Below are positions 20,011 to 29,240 of a stretch of 64,000 nucleotides of DNA, piece after piece (the first letter of the stretch is position 1; the number at the start of each line of letters is the position of its first letter). A program made the translations under genes and the position numbers. The notes below the pieces were generated by a model. It was given only the letters and a program-made list of their open reading frames with translations, ran no database searches and was not told the origin of the DNA. Origin of the DNA: Paenibacillus bouchesdurhonensis (GTDB taxonomy: Bacteria > Bacillota > Bacilli > Paenibacillales > Paenibacillaceae); contig NZ_LT732548.1 in the NCBI RefSeq assembly GCF_900155685.1, positions 133,898 through 197,897 of the forward strand, read 5' to 3'.

Positions 20011-20901
20011 ATGGATACCGATTTTATTCGCGGGGTAATTCCCCCGATCGTTACGCCTGTGGACGACAATGAGCGTCTGGATGAGCAGAGCTTTCGGTGC
20101 ATTGTGGATCATGTAATTGAAGGCGGAGTCCATGGAATTCTGGCGCTGGGCAGCAATGGGGAGTTTTTTGGACTTGATCCGGAGGATCTTGGACGTGTGG
20201 TGGCTGTTACGGTTGAGCAGAGTGCGGGAAGGGTGCCGGTTTATGCCGGCATTGCGGCTATTTCAACAAGGGAAGGGATTAGGCAAGCGCGCTTGTACGA
20301 GGAGTTGGGCGCGCGAGCTATTTCCATTTTGCCGCCGATGTTCGTAACACCGACTGAAAACGAACTATTTCATCATTTTAAGAAAATTGCGGAAGCTACG
20401 TCCCTGCCTATTTTGCTATACAACAACCCGGACAAGGTCGGCAACAACATCTCGCCGGGCTTGCTCGAACGCTTGGTAGAAGTGCCTAATATCGTTGGAA
20501 TGAAGGACAGCAGCGGAGATCAGACGCTGACGGCTGAATTTATCCGCCGTACAAGGGATAAAGGGTTCAAGGTACTGGCGGGTAGGGACATTATGATTTT
20601 GAGTACGCTCGTTTACGGTGGTGTCGGCTGCGTAGCATCCACAGCTAATGTTGTTCCCCGGTTGGTTGTAGAAATTTACGACAAATATATGGATGGGGAT
20701 ATCCAAGGTGCTCTGGAGGCTCAATATAGGCTAGCGCCGCTGCGTATGGCCTGGAATCTTGGAAGTTTCCCCGTGGCTACTAAAGATGCCGTCAATTTGA
20801 TTGGCCTTAAGGCGGGGAAACCGATTCTTCCCAACACAAGCTGCTCGGAAGAAAACTTATCGAAAATAAGAACTATTCTGAAGGATATGCAATATCTCTA
20901 G
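20011..20901 (+). CDS. DapA-family lyase, probable 5-keto-4-deoxyglucarate aldolase or dehydratase
   Basis: About 296 aa class I (Schiff-base) lyase. It shows GVIPPIVTPVDDNERLD, GSNGEFFGL (the GSxGE-type loop), the catalytic Tyr in LLYNNPDK and the Schiff-base Lys in VGMKDSSGD. The fold covers both KDG dehydratase/decarboxylase and pyruvate-releasing aldolases. No semialdehyde dehydrogenase is present, while garR and garK are, so aldol cleavage to pyruvate and tartronate semialdehyde is inferred. GAGGAG 8 nt upstream fixes the ATG; a longer frame upstream overlaps garR and is rejected. Confidence 0.85.
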   Translation: MDTDFIRGVIPPIVTPVDDNERLDEQSFRCIVDHVIEGGVHGILALGSNGEFFGLDPEDLGRVVAVTVEQSAGRVPVYAGIAAISTREGIRQARLYEELGARAISILPPMFVTPTENELFHHFKKIAEATSLPILLYNNPDKVGNNISPGLLERLVEVPNIVGMKDSSGDQTLTAEFIRRTRDKGFKVLAGRDIMILSTLVYGGVGCVASTANVVPRLVVEIYDKYMDGDIQGALEAQYRLAPLRMAWNLGSFPVATKDAVNLIGLKAGKPILPNTSCSEENLSKIRTILKDMQYL

Positions 20902-20963
20902 AATAGTCTATCAGAGTTTTAACATCTTCAAACATCGGTCTGCGCTATGATAAGCAAAGAGGG

Positions 20964-20991
20964 CCGGCTACGCGATCCGTAGCCGGTTTTT
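20964..20991 (+). terminator. Intrinsic terminator ending the glucarate operon
   Basis: Perfect 9-bp stem CCGGCTACG/CGTAGCCGG with a 5-nt loop, followed by TTTTT. Confidence 0.92.
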
Positions 20992-21019
20992 CTTATATCG
21001 CTGTCTGGGGGGATTCTTG

Positions 21020-22168
21020 ATGAAAATTACAACTGAACTGGCATTGCCGATCGCAAGTCAACTGATGTCCGTTATGGATTTTAACATCAACATTATGGAT
21101 GATCAGGGAATAATCGTAGCTAGCGGCCAGTCTCAACGCATCGGTCAGCAGCATGAAGGGGCCTTGCAGGTGCTGGTGACCCGAACTCAACAATTAATCG
21201 GAGAAGAGGAGTGCCGAAATTTGCCGGGCTCCAAACCGGGTGTCAATCTGCCCATTGAATTTCAAGATAATGTTGTGGGTGTAGTAGGGATTACTGGCAA
21301 TCCTGAAGAGGTCTATAAATTCGGCACTATTATCAAGATGAATGTGGAGATTTTATTGGAACAAATCCATATGAATAAACAGCTGCATTTTCGAAAAATG
21401 GCGCTGGAGGGTTTCATTAATGAATTGATCGTTCCTCACAATCTACGTGAGAAAAAGCTAAAGATGACCGCTCGTTCGCTACAGATTGATCTTAATATGG
21501 AACGGAGTATCATGGTCGTGGAAATTGAGGAGATGAAGTGGTCCGAGGAGATGGAAAGCAGTGATTTGTTGCAAAAGATCAATGAGCGGAAGGAACAGTT
21601 TTTGAATGGTTTGAAGGTATTAGTCAGCTTCCACTCGTTTTATGCTTATATTGAGGACGGCGCATTTTTTATCGCTGTACCGGCAGAGGATCAGTTTCAG
21701 AAGCCGATCTATGCAAAAATAGAGCAATATATTCAAAGGTTTGACTATCGTTATTATATTGGTGTCGGGAAATTCCGCTCGGGTCTTGAAGGATATAGAG
21801 CTTCATATAATGAAGCTCGCAGCTGTATACGCCTAAGCAAGAGATTTCAGCAAGCGTCTCAGGCAACCTGCATTGATGATTGGGGAATTATCCCTTACTT
21901 AGATTTGATCCCGCAGTCTGTACAGAAAGAATTTATGCAGCAGCACAAATGGTCTGGTCAGCTGAACGAAGACCACAAGCAGACTTTAAGAACATTCCTG
22001 GATTGCAATCTGGATGTCAGGGAAACGGCTGCGTTGTTGCATGTGCACCGAAATACGCTGTTTTACCGGCTGGACAGGATTTCTCAGCTTTTGCAATTGG
22101 ATTATCGCAAGTTCAATGATCTGTTCAAAATTAAGCTGCTGCTTACCTTTGAACAATTGCAAAATTAG
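21020..22168 (+). CDS. cdaR: CdaR-type sugar-diacid transcriptional regulator
   Basis: About 382 aa. The N-terminal sugar-diacid-recognition domain (about 5-135) has FNINIMDDQGIIVASG and GVVGITGNPEEVYKFG. The C-terminal PucR-type helix-turn-helix (about 320-380) has LDVRETAALLHVHRNTLFYRL. E. coli CdaR activates glucarate, galactarate and glycerate genes. Here it sits between the glucarate cluster and the importer/mannosidase operon. The frame opens with TTG, but the next codon is ATG with GGGGGG upstream, so ATG 21020 is used. Confidence 0.9.
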   Translation: MKITTELALPIASQLMSVMDFNINIMDDQGIIVASGQSQRIGQQHEGALQVLVTRTQQLIGEEECRNLPGSKPGVNLPIEFQDNVVGVVGITGNPEEVYKFGTIIKMNVEILLEQIHMNKQLHFRKMALEGFINELIVPHNLREKKLKMTARSLQIDLNMERSIMVVEIEEMKWSEEMESSDLLQKINERKEQFLNGLKVLVSFHSFYAYIEDGAFFIAVPAEDQFQKPIYAKIEQYIQRFDYRYYIGVGKFRSGLEGYRASYNEARSCIRLSKRFQQASQATCIDDWGIIPYLDLIPQSVQKEFMQQHKWSGQLNEDHKQTLRTFLDCNLDVRETAALLHVHRNTLFYRLDRISQLLQLDYRKFNDLFKIKLLLTFEQLQN

Positions 22169-22341
22169 GATAGGCATCGAGGGCTTGTGCTATTGTACAA
22201 TTTTCTCGCGAAAAATGTCGAAGTTTTTGGATTAGCAAACGATGTGGGGACAAAGGCACAGTGATATATTTTATGTATCGGGGGACAAGCTAATCGTCCG
22301 AGGGCACCGGAAGGCACTTTTATATGACGGGAAAAGCAACT

Positions 22342-22356
22342 TTGAAATCGTTAACA
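22342..22356 (+). promoter_or_regulatory. CcpA cre site upstream of the ABC importer operon
   Basis: TTGAAATCGTTAACA matches the B. subtilis cre consensus WTGNAANCGNWNNCW at every position. It is about 110 bp upstream of the solute-binding protein gene. It implies carbon catabolite control; binding is inferred. The rest of the 298-bp gap (22169-22466) shows no gene and no clear promoter. Confidence 0.65.
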
Positions 22357-22466
22357 AAAGGGCGAAGAAAGTCCCGCGCGTCAATAAACAATCATGAAGG
22401 TGCTTTCATACCAACGGGAGTTATGCAGTGTCTCAATAATACTTAAAGTAATGGGAGGGAATATTT

Positions 22467-23894
22467 TTGAAAAAGACATTTTTATACGTATTAGCAGCAG
22501 TTATGGTGTTTACGTTGCTGCTCAGTGGATGTGGTTCCAAGGACAACAGCAGCAACGCTGGTCAAGCCAATGAGTCTAACGCTCCGGCAGCAGAGAATTC
22601 TACGGGGACTGAAGATATTACTAAGAAGGTTCCAGAGGGGCAAATGATGATCACTCCGATGCTGATCGGCTATCAAAATGCCGAAATTGAGATTACATGG
22701 CAGCCGAACCCGAGCCAGTCGTTGGAAGCGACTTCGCCAGCTCGAGTAGATTACCTGACTAAGAAAATGAAAGCTTGGATTGAAGAGCATCCCAACGTAA
22801 AGATTAAGCCAATCAGTACCTCAAGCAACTCTGGCGATAACATGGCTAAGCTGCAGCTCAAGCTTAATGAAGGAAGCGCACCGGATGTGGCTGCAGTAGA
22901 CTCCTTCATGATGCCGACTTTCGCTGAGTATGCACAGCCTTTGAATGATGCTTTCGCCGCAAAAGGCATTTCAATGGATGACTACTTCCCGTTCATGCAC
23001 AGTACCATGCAGCCGGATGGGCCAGGTGGAGATATTTTAAGTGATTGGTACACAACAGACGTTCGTGCTTTGTACTACAGAAAAGATTTAATTGATACAC
23101 CGCCGAAAACGGTTGACGAGTTGATTAGCACAGCTAAACAGCTGCAAGAGAACAATAAGGGAATGACAGGACTCATCTATGTCGCAGGTCGTAACGAAGG
23201 TGCAGTTAATAATCATCTGGGCATATATTGGAGCCAGGGCTTCCCATTGTTGAACGAAGACAATAGTCTCGCATTTGCAGATGGAGATGCGAATAAGGCC
23301 ATGCTGAACTTCCTCTCATTCTTCGAGAATACAGTGGGAGAGGGTATTTCACCACAAAGAATTGTAGAATTTGACAAGGAATCAAGCATGTTTGGAGATT
23401 TGACCACGGATAAATTTGGTATGTTTATCGCTTCAAGCTCGGCCGTACCCCAGTTAAGAGAAATAATAGGTGCTGATGCTTTTGATGCGAAGTGGGGAAT
23501 TGCCGAGCTGCCGGTCGTCAATGCAGGCGATACAAGCAGCTCATCTGCAGGCGGATGGACAAACGTGGTGTTTGCCAAGGATAAATTTAAAGCAGATCTG
23601 GCTGCTGATTTTGTACTAAGTCTCTATTCAGACGACTCGGCTGCCGGTGAATGGTGTGAGATCGGCGGGTTCCTTCCGACAAGAAAGTCGGTCTTTGATA
23701 CGACACCAGCCTTCGCCGAGGACGAGTACTATAAGAGCTTTGCAGCCTATCTAGATCAAGCGCAAAGCCGGCCACCGGTGCCTGAGTACACGACACTATC
23801 GAGCGAGTTGCAGATTGCCATTGGTAATATTGTTACTGGTTCCAAGACGGCCGAGCAAGCTTTGCAGGAAGTTATCAAAAAAGCAGGCAAGTAA
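22467..23894 (+). CDS. ABC sugar transporter solute-binding lipoprotein (family 1)
   Basis: 475 aa. A signal peptide ends in the lipobox LLSGC (Cys at about 22), then a low-complexity linker, then a MalE-like family 1 solute-binding domain with AWIEEHPNVKIKP, GSAPDVAAVDSF and YYRKDLIDTPPKTVDEL. It would capture an oligosaccharide or glycoside outside the cell. The start is TTG, with GGGAGGGA 6 nt upstream. Two permease genes follow. The cytosolic alpha-mannosidase in the operon points to a mannose-containing ligand. Confidence 0.9.
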   Translation: MKKTFLYVLAAVMVFTLLLSGCGSKDNSSNAGQANESNAPAAENSTGTEDITKKVPEGQMMITPMLIGYQNAEIEITWQPNPSQSLEATSPARVDYLTKKMKAWIEEHPNVKIKPISTSSNSGDNMAKLQLKLNEGSAPDVAAVDSFMMPTFAEYAQPLNDAFAAKGISMDDYFPFMHSTMQPDGPGGDILSDWYTTDVRALYYRKDLIDTPPKTVDELISTAKQLQENNKGMTGLIYVAGRNEGAVNNHLGIYWSQGFPLLNEDNSLAFADGDANKAMLNFLSFFENTVGEGISPQRIVEFDKESSMFGDLTTDKFGMFIASSSAVPQLREIIGADAFDAKWGIAELPVVNAGDTSSSSAGGWTNVVFAKDKFKADLAADFVLSLYSDDSAAGEWCEIGGFLPTRKSVFDTTPAFAEDEYYKSFAAYLDQAQSRPPVPEYTTLSSELQIAIGNIVTGSKTAEQALQEVIKKAGK

Positions 23895-23911
23895 TTTAGG
23901 GAGTGAAACGC

Positions 23912-24832
23912 ATGCTTCAAGCCGCAACTGAATCATCTAAAAAGGGGATAATACGCAAGCTGTCTCGGGGGCCCTTCTTCTGGATTGCTCCATTAATTCT
24001 AGTATTATTGGTCACCTTCGTATACCCGGCTTTTGAAGTGATTCGCTATAGTTTTACCGATGCATCGCTGACGGGAAAAGATTATTCCTACACACTCAGC
24101 TCATATATTCAAATATTTAGTGATAAACAAATTTATACAACGTTGTGGACAACCTTTGTCTTCGTCTTCTTCAGCGTCGTTGGTCAGACGGTTTTGGGGC
24201 TTGCGATTGCGCTTGCCATTGTAAAAGGAGAGGAGCTTAGGCTTCGCGGTACGGTATTTGTTCGTGTGGTCACCTTGCTGGCATGGGCCATTCCAGGTGT
24301 TATCATCGGGGTCATTTGGAAGATATTCCTGAATGAATCCGAGTCCGGAATTCTAACTTCTATGCTTAATGCTGTAGGTATTAACAACGTGACATTCCTA
24401 ACGGCTGCTGGATCGGCGCTGGTCTGTACGATCGTCGCCAATATTTGGAGGGGAACGGCCCAAAGTATGATTCTTTCTTACTCCGGGTTAAAGACGATAT
24501 CCAAGGATATTCTGGAAGCGGCTGATATTGATGGCGCTTCTGCCTGGCAAAGATTGATTCACGTAACCATTCCTTCCATCCTATCGGTGATATCGATTAA
24601 TGTCATATTAAATATTATCGCGACCTTCAATACCTTCGACATGGTCATGGCGCTGACTTCCGGTGGTCCTGGTAATTCAACAGAGATTCTTGCCTTATCC
24701 GCCTATAATCAAATCTTCGTGCATATGAATTTAGGCTCGGGTTCGGCTTACGCCACGGTTCTTCTCTTAATTAACGGATTGATGGCGGCCTTCTACTTCT
24801 GGTTCCTTAGACGCAGCAGCGACAACACTTGA
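23912..24832 (+). CDS. ABC sugar transporter permease (MalF-like)
   Basis: About 306 aa with six predicted membrane segments and the inner-membrane EAA loop EAADIDGASAWQRLIHVTIP, which contacts the ATPase. Typical of carbohydrate (CUT1) importers. AGGGAG 8 nt before ATG 23912 is better than the in-frame GTG at 23903. No ATP-binding subunit is encoded nearby, so a shared MsmX-type ATPase elsewhere is likely. Confidence 0.9.
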   Translation: MLQAATESSKKGIIRKLSRGPFFWIAPLILVLLVTFVYPAFEVIRYSFTDASLTGKDYSYTLSSYIQIFSDKQIYTTLWTTFVFVFFSVVGQTVLGLAIALAIVKGEELRLRGTVFVRVVTLLAWAIPGVIIGVIWKIFLNESESGILTSMLNAVGINNVTFLTAAGSALVCTIVANIWRGTAQSMILSYSGLKTISKDILEAADIDGASAWQRLIHVTIPSILSVISINVILNIIATFNTFDMVMALTSGGPGNSTEILALSAYNQIFVHMNLGSGSAYATVLLLINGLMAAFYFWFLRRSSDNT

Positions 24833-24847
24833 TTACTTTATCCGTGA

Positions 24848-24882
24848 CGTGTGAATCCAAATCTTTATTTTGGATTCACACG
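24848..24882 (+). repeat. Long intercistronic hairpin between the two permease genes
   Basis: A perfect 14-bp inverted repeat, arms CGTGTGAATCCAAA and TTTGGATTCACACG, with a 7-nt loop. No T tract follows, so it is not an intrinsic terminator. It may tune mRNA stability or the ratio of the two permeases. Confidence 0.8.
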
Positions 24883-24904
24883 CTCTAGGTTAGGAGACTG
24901 TATT

Positions 24905-25744
24905 ATGAACAAGAGCGCTAAAATTAAAGCTTCAATCGGCTTATATTTTGTTTATATCCTAATTTCTCTTTTTTTCTTGTTACCTTTTCTATGGCTCGTA
25001 TCGCTATCTTTCAAGACGGTACCGGAACTATTCGCTGTTCCGCCAAAATTTTTACCAAATCAGTTTAATTTCGATAATTACAAATACGTGCTTTGGAAGA
25101 CAGATATATTCGGTTACTTGAAGAACTCGCTGGTGATTATTTTTGCTACGGTCATCGGTACTTTGATCCTAACTCTACCTGCGGCTTATGCCTTCTCTAG
25201 ATTTGATTATCGGGGTAAGAAAGCGACTATGCTGGCCGTATTATTCTTCCAGATGATTTCACCATTAATTATTGTTATTCCGCTATACAAGTACTTAAGC
25301 AGCTTGGGGATGCTGAACAATTATGGAAGTTTAATTTTCGTTTATATCGCCGTCGCTCTCCCCTTTGCGGTATGGTCCGTCAAGGGTTATGTTGATACAG
25401 TCCCTAGGGAGTTGGATGAAGCGGCTGCCATCGACGGCTGTAATAAATTCCAAACGATGTATATGGCCATTTTGCCGTTGGTTGTTCCGGGAATCGTCTC
25501 TGTTGTCATTTTAGTCGTGGTCAAGAGCTGGGCGCAATTTATCGTACCGTTTATTCTGTTGAACGATTCCAGCATGTACCCGATTTCGGTAGGGCTAGTT
25601 AATTTGCAGTCTACCGCTGACTCTATTACCACACATTACTTGGCGGCAGCGGCAGTTATCGCTATTTTCCCAACCTTGATTATTTTCATCATTCTGCAAA
25701 GATTTATCGTTTCTGCTATGACGGCAGGCGCGGTGAAGGGATAG
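24905..25744 (+). CDS. ABC sugar transporter permease (MalG-like)
   Basis: About 279 aa with six predicted membrane segments and the EAA loop DEAAAIDGCNKFQTMYMAIL. It pairs with the upstream MalF-like permease. AGGAG 8 nt upstream selects ATG 24905; the longer frame starting at 24851 would translate through the intercistronic hairpin and is rejected. Confidence 0.9.
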   Translation: MNKSAKIKASIGLYFVYILISLFFLLPFLWLVSLSFKTVPELFAVPPKFLPNQFNFDNYKYVLWKTDIFGYLKNSLVIIFATVIGTLILTLPAAYAFSRFDYRGKKATMLAVLFFQMISPLIIVIPLYKYLSSLGMLNNYGSLIFVYIAVALPFAVWSVKGYVDTVPRELDEAAAIDGCNKFQTMYMAILPLVVPGIVSVVILVVVKSWAQFIVPFILLNDSSMYPISVGLVNLQSTADSITTHYLAAAAVIAIFPTLIIFIILQRFIVSAMTAGAVKG

Positions 25745-25778
25745 GGAATCGCCTTGAACATCAGAAGGAGGGTTGGAA

Positions 25779-26030
25779 ATGGAACTTGTAAAACAGATTG
25801 AAGACATTATTATGAATGAAATTCGTCCTATGACCCGTGTCGACGGTGGGGATGTGGTATTTGAAGGTTTTGAAGACAACACGATCATTCTGGGTGCATA
25901 TGGGGACTGTGCTTCTTGTCCATGCGTCGATCCGGAACTGAACGAATGGATCAGAGAGCGGGTATCTAAACGATTTGGCATGGAATTTCGGGTGAAAATT
26001 AACAAACACATTCCTTACTACGCAAGATAG
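25779..26030 (+). CDS. NifU C-terminal-domain-like small protein
   Basis: 83 aa. It has the NifU/NfuA core pattern: RVDGGDVVFEG, then a CxxC in GDCASCPC (here with a third Cys), then a helix and the tail INKHIPYYAR. NifU-like domains carry Fe-S clusters through this CxxC. AAGGAGG 7 nt upstream selects ATG 25779 over an in-frame TTG. Its place between a sugar permease and an alpha-mannosidase is odd. It may be a metal or thiol accessory factor for the pathway, but no function can be assigned. Confidence 0.75.
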   Translation: MELVKQIEDIIMNEIRPMTRVDGGDVVFEGFEDNTIILGAYGDCASCPCVDPELNEWIRERVSKRFGMEFRVKINKHIPYYAR

Positions 26031-26045
26031 AACGGAGGAAATATA

Positions 26046-29000
26046 GTGGCACACATTGCGGTAGAACGCAGAAGTATTAGTATGCAGAAATGGTCTAAGC
26101 TTGTGTTCGAGCAGGTGGATCAAAGAATTTTCAAAGAGGTATACCCGCTGGATAACTGGCTAGTACGCAATGGCCGATATGAGCCGGATGCTTACATTTG
26201 GGAGGATGATTTCCACCCAATCTTTGAAGGGGACAAATGGGGAGGGCCAGACATCACTTCCATGTTCAAGTGTGACTTTACCATTCCGGAGGAGCTGGAC
26301 GGAAAGAAAGTCTATCTGTACATGTACACGGCAACCGAAGTGATTATTTCAGACAATGGCCGCTATGTGGACGGGCTCGATCCGAACCGCAGCTGGTGTG
26401 CATTTCTGGATAAAGCCAAGGCTGGCGAGCAGCATCAAATGATTTTGGAATGCTATACCCGCTCCAAGCCGGACGATGACCGGGGGGTAGCAAGAAACTT
26501 GAAGGGCTGTATTCAGACCTTTAAGCGGCCGAGCCTGGTCGTTATTGATGAGGAAATGTTAGGGTTGAAATATGACCTGGATATGCTGTATCAAAGTGCT
26601 TATGCCGAGAATATGGAAGAGGGCGCCAGAGAATTTTATGCTAGTCATGTGGAGAAGATTCTCAAATTGTTCCCTTTCTTTGAAAGCGATGATGATGAGG
26701 AATTCAGACAGGCTGCTCCGCGCATTCGTGAATATATTAAACACAATGTGTACGAGAAGAGCGGACGCTTTGGTAAAAACGGCAAGCTGGCATGCGTAGC
26801 CCATTCTCACCTTGACCTGGCCTATCACTGGACGATGGGACAGACGATCCAAAAGAACGCCCGAACTGTGCTCATACAGCTGCGCTTGATGGATCGTTAC
26901 CCAGAATTTAAGTATTCTCATACCCAGGCTTGGGCTTATGAGTCGCTGCAAAAGTATTATCCACCGCTCTTTGAAGAGGTTAAGCGGCGCGTGGCGGAAG
27001 GACGCTGGGAAATCGTTGGCGCGATGTACGTAGAGCCTGACTGCAATCTGGTGAATGCGGAAAGCTTAGCACGGCAAATTATGTACGGCAAACAGTATTT
27101 CTTGAAGGAATTCGGTGTGGATGTCGACATTGCTTGGCTGCCTGACGTATTTGGCAATAGTGCGATTATGCCGCAGATTCTGCAGCAGGGCGGCGTAAAT
27201 TATTTTGTATCGAACAAAATGTCCACATGGAATGATACGAATCTGTTCCCGCACAACAATTTCCTATGGCGTGGATTAGACGGAACGACTGTTAAAGCAT
27301 GTGTGCCGCCGGTACACTTCAATAGCTGGATGGATCCGAACCAGGTAATCGGAAGCTGGGAAGCCTTCCAGGATAAATCCTATTGCGATGAGTCTTTACA
27401 AATGTTCGGATACGGCGATGGGGGCAGCGGTATCACTAATGAAATGATGGAGTATTATTACCGCGAACAGAACATGGGCGGTATTCCGCAGATGCGTCTG
27501 ACGACGGGCAAGGAGTATCTGGATACTGTATTTGCGGATACCTCGGAGTTCCCGACTTGGGACGGCGATTTGTATTTGGAGATGCACCGCGGCACCTTTA
27601 CGACGAAGGGTGAGCTGAAGCGGTTCAACCGCAAAGGCGAGTTCCTTGCGCAGCAAACGGAGGCTACCGCAGCTATCGCATCTTTGTTAGCGGGCCGTAT
27701 TGTTGTTACCCAGGAAGAAGTGTCGATCCCATGGAAGAAGCTGCTGTTCAACCAGTTCCACGATATTCTGCCGGGCAGCCATACCGCTCCGGTAGGGACA
27801 GATGCGATCCAAATGTATCAGGAAATGAATGAAGAATTCTATGAGCTGAATTCCAGAGCGCTGGAGGTTCTGACTCAGCCTGAGAACGGAAGCTTTGTAG
27901 CGGTTAATGCTTTTTCCGATAAGCAGACGATTTCCTATTTTGAACAGCCTGTAACGGTGCCGTCGATGATAGACAAATCTGGCCGGATTTACCCGGTGCA
28001 AAAGCAAATATCGGCTGAAGGCGGAGAAAGATACTGCACTGAGATTGAGCTTGATGGCTTCAGCTTGGGTGAGTTCAAAGCTTCGGAGACGGTTGTCGAG
28101 AAGGCGGAAGATCTTCGGGTGTCCACAACTTGCCTAGAGAACGCACTTGTGTCTGTTCATTTGGATGCGGAAGGTAATATCATTCAGATGGTGGACAAAG
28201 TTCGTCAGCAGCAGGTTAATGCGCCAGGCGCTCTGCTGAACCAATGGCAATTGTTTGAGGACTGCCCAGGAACGTATAATGCTTGGGATATTGTAAAATC
28301 GTACACGGATCATCAAATTAACTTCGATGGCTGGAACAACATCACTGTAGTAGAAGATGGCCCCATCTCCGTAGCGATTCGCATGGAGAAGTCCTTCAGC
28401 AAGAGCCGGGCAGTGCAAATTGTCCGTCTGTATGCGGAAAGCCCTCGCGTTGACTTTGAAACCTGGATCGACTGGCGCGAGAAGGAAAAGCTGTTGAAAG
28501 TAGCATTCCCTGTGAATGTAAAAGCAAGAACCTACACAACAGATACTTCGGCGGGCGTGCTGGAGCGAATGAACAATAAGAACACGACCTGGGAGCAGGC
28601 GCGTTTCGAGGTGCCGTGCCACAAATGGGTTGATCTGTCTGAAGGTACGTTTGGAGTTTCGATTCTGAACGATTGCAAATATGGCTGCGATGTAGAGGAT
28701 AATGTGATTCGCCTCAGTCTGTTGAAGGCTCCGATTCGTCCGGATCGGGAAAGCGATCTGGGTACACATTACTTTACTTATTCGATCTATCCACACGGTT
28801 CAAGCGCGATTACCGAAGGCATGGTCGAAAGCGCCTATCAGCTTAATCAGCCTGCGCCTATTTATTCGGATCGAAAGTTGTCTGTTGATGAGGGAAGCCT
28901 TCTGGAGAATACGGCATCCGCATTGAAGGTACAAGCGTTCAAGCTTGCGGAGGATGGCAGCAATGATCTTATTCTACGCTTGACTGAAGTTTACGGCTCA

Positions 29001-29159
29001 CGCGGCACAGCTCGGATTACTCTGCCGTTTGCAATCGGGTCTGCGATGGAATGTGATTTGATGGAGAATGTGGAGAAGCCAGTAGCCTTTGAGCAAAATA
29101 CGATTGAGGTTCCGTATACTCCTAATCAGATCATTAGCGTGAGGTTAACACAGAAGTAA
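26046..29159 (+). CDS. GH38 alpha-mannosidase
   Basis: 1037 aa with no signal peptide, so cytosolic. The GH38 catalytic domain (about 245-560) has the zinc motif AHSHLDLAYHW, YVEPDCN, the nucleophile Asp in WLPDVFGNSA, and HDILPGSH. A long beta-rich C-terminal region follows. These enzymes remove alpha-linked mannose by a retaining mechanism. The start is GTG with CGGAGG 8 nt upstream. It is the last gene of the importer operon, so it should hydrolyse the imported compound; E. coli MngB (mannosylglycerate) belongs to the same family. Confidence 0.92.
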   Translation: MAHIAVERRSISMQKWSKLVFEQVDQRIFKEVYPLDNWLVRNGRYEPDAYIWEDDFHPIFEGDKWGGPDITSMFKCDFTIPEELDGKKVYLYMYTATEVIISDNGRYVDGLDPNRSWCAFLDKAKAGEQHQMILECYTRSKPDDDRGVARNLKGCIQTFKRPSLVVIDEEMLGLKYDLDMLYQSAYAENMEEGAREFYASHVEKILKLFPFFESDDDEEFRQAAPRIREYIKHNVYEKSGRFGKNGKLACVAHSHLDLAYHWTMGQTIQKNARTVLIQLRLMDRYPEFKYSHTQAWAYESLQKYYPPLFEEVKRRVAEGRWEIVGAMYVEPDCNLVNAESLARQIMYGKQYFLKEFGVDVDIAWLPDVFGNSAIMPQILQQGGVNYFVSNKMSTWNDTNLFPHNNFLWRGLDGTTVKACVPPVHFNSWMDPNQVIGSWEAFQDKSYCDESLQMFGYGDGGSGITNEMMEYYYREQNMGGIPQMRLTTGKEYLDTVFADTSEFPTWDGDLYLEMHRGTFTTKGELKRFNRKGEFLAQQTEATAAIASLLAGRIVVTQEEVSIPWKKLLFNQFHDILPGSHTAPVGTDAIQMYQEMNEEFYELNSRALEVLTQPENGSFVAVNAFSDKQTISYFEQPVTVPSMIDKSGRIYPVQKQISAEGGERYCTEIELDGFSLGEFKASETVVEKAEDLRVSTTCLENALVSVHLDAEGNIIQMVDKVRQQQVNAPGALLNQWQLFEDCPGTYNAWDIVKSYTDHQINFDGWNNITVVEDGPISVAIRMEKSFSKSRAVQIVRLYAESPRVDFETWIDWREKEKLLKVAFPVNVKARTYTTDTSAGVLERMNNKNTTWEQARFEVPCHKWVDLSEGTFGVSILNDCKYGCDVEDNVIRLSLLKAPIRPDRESDLGTHYFTYSIYPHGSSAITEGMVESAYQLNQPAPIYSDRKLSVDEGSLLENTASALKVQAFKLAEDGSNDLILRLTEVYGSRGTARITLPFAIGSAMECDLMENVEKPVAFEQNTIEVPYTPNQIISVRLTQK

Positions 29160-29201
29160 GGCATCTATGTCAGTCTAGTTGAGAAATAAATTAGCACAGA
29201 G

Positions 29202-29240
29202 AAGGCAGTCCGCCCTCGAGAGAGGATGGGCTGCCTTTAT
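29202..29240 (+). terminator. Intrinsic terminator after the mannosidase gene
   Basis: AAGGCAGTCC pairs with GGGCTGCCTT (one G-T pair), with an inner CCTC/GAGG extension, then TTTATT. Confidence 0.8.

Noticed and set aside
28134-28796. 220-codon minus-strand frame inside the mannosidase gene
   Set aside because: Entirely within a well-supported GH38 gene, no ribosome site, low-complexity shadow sequence.
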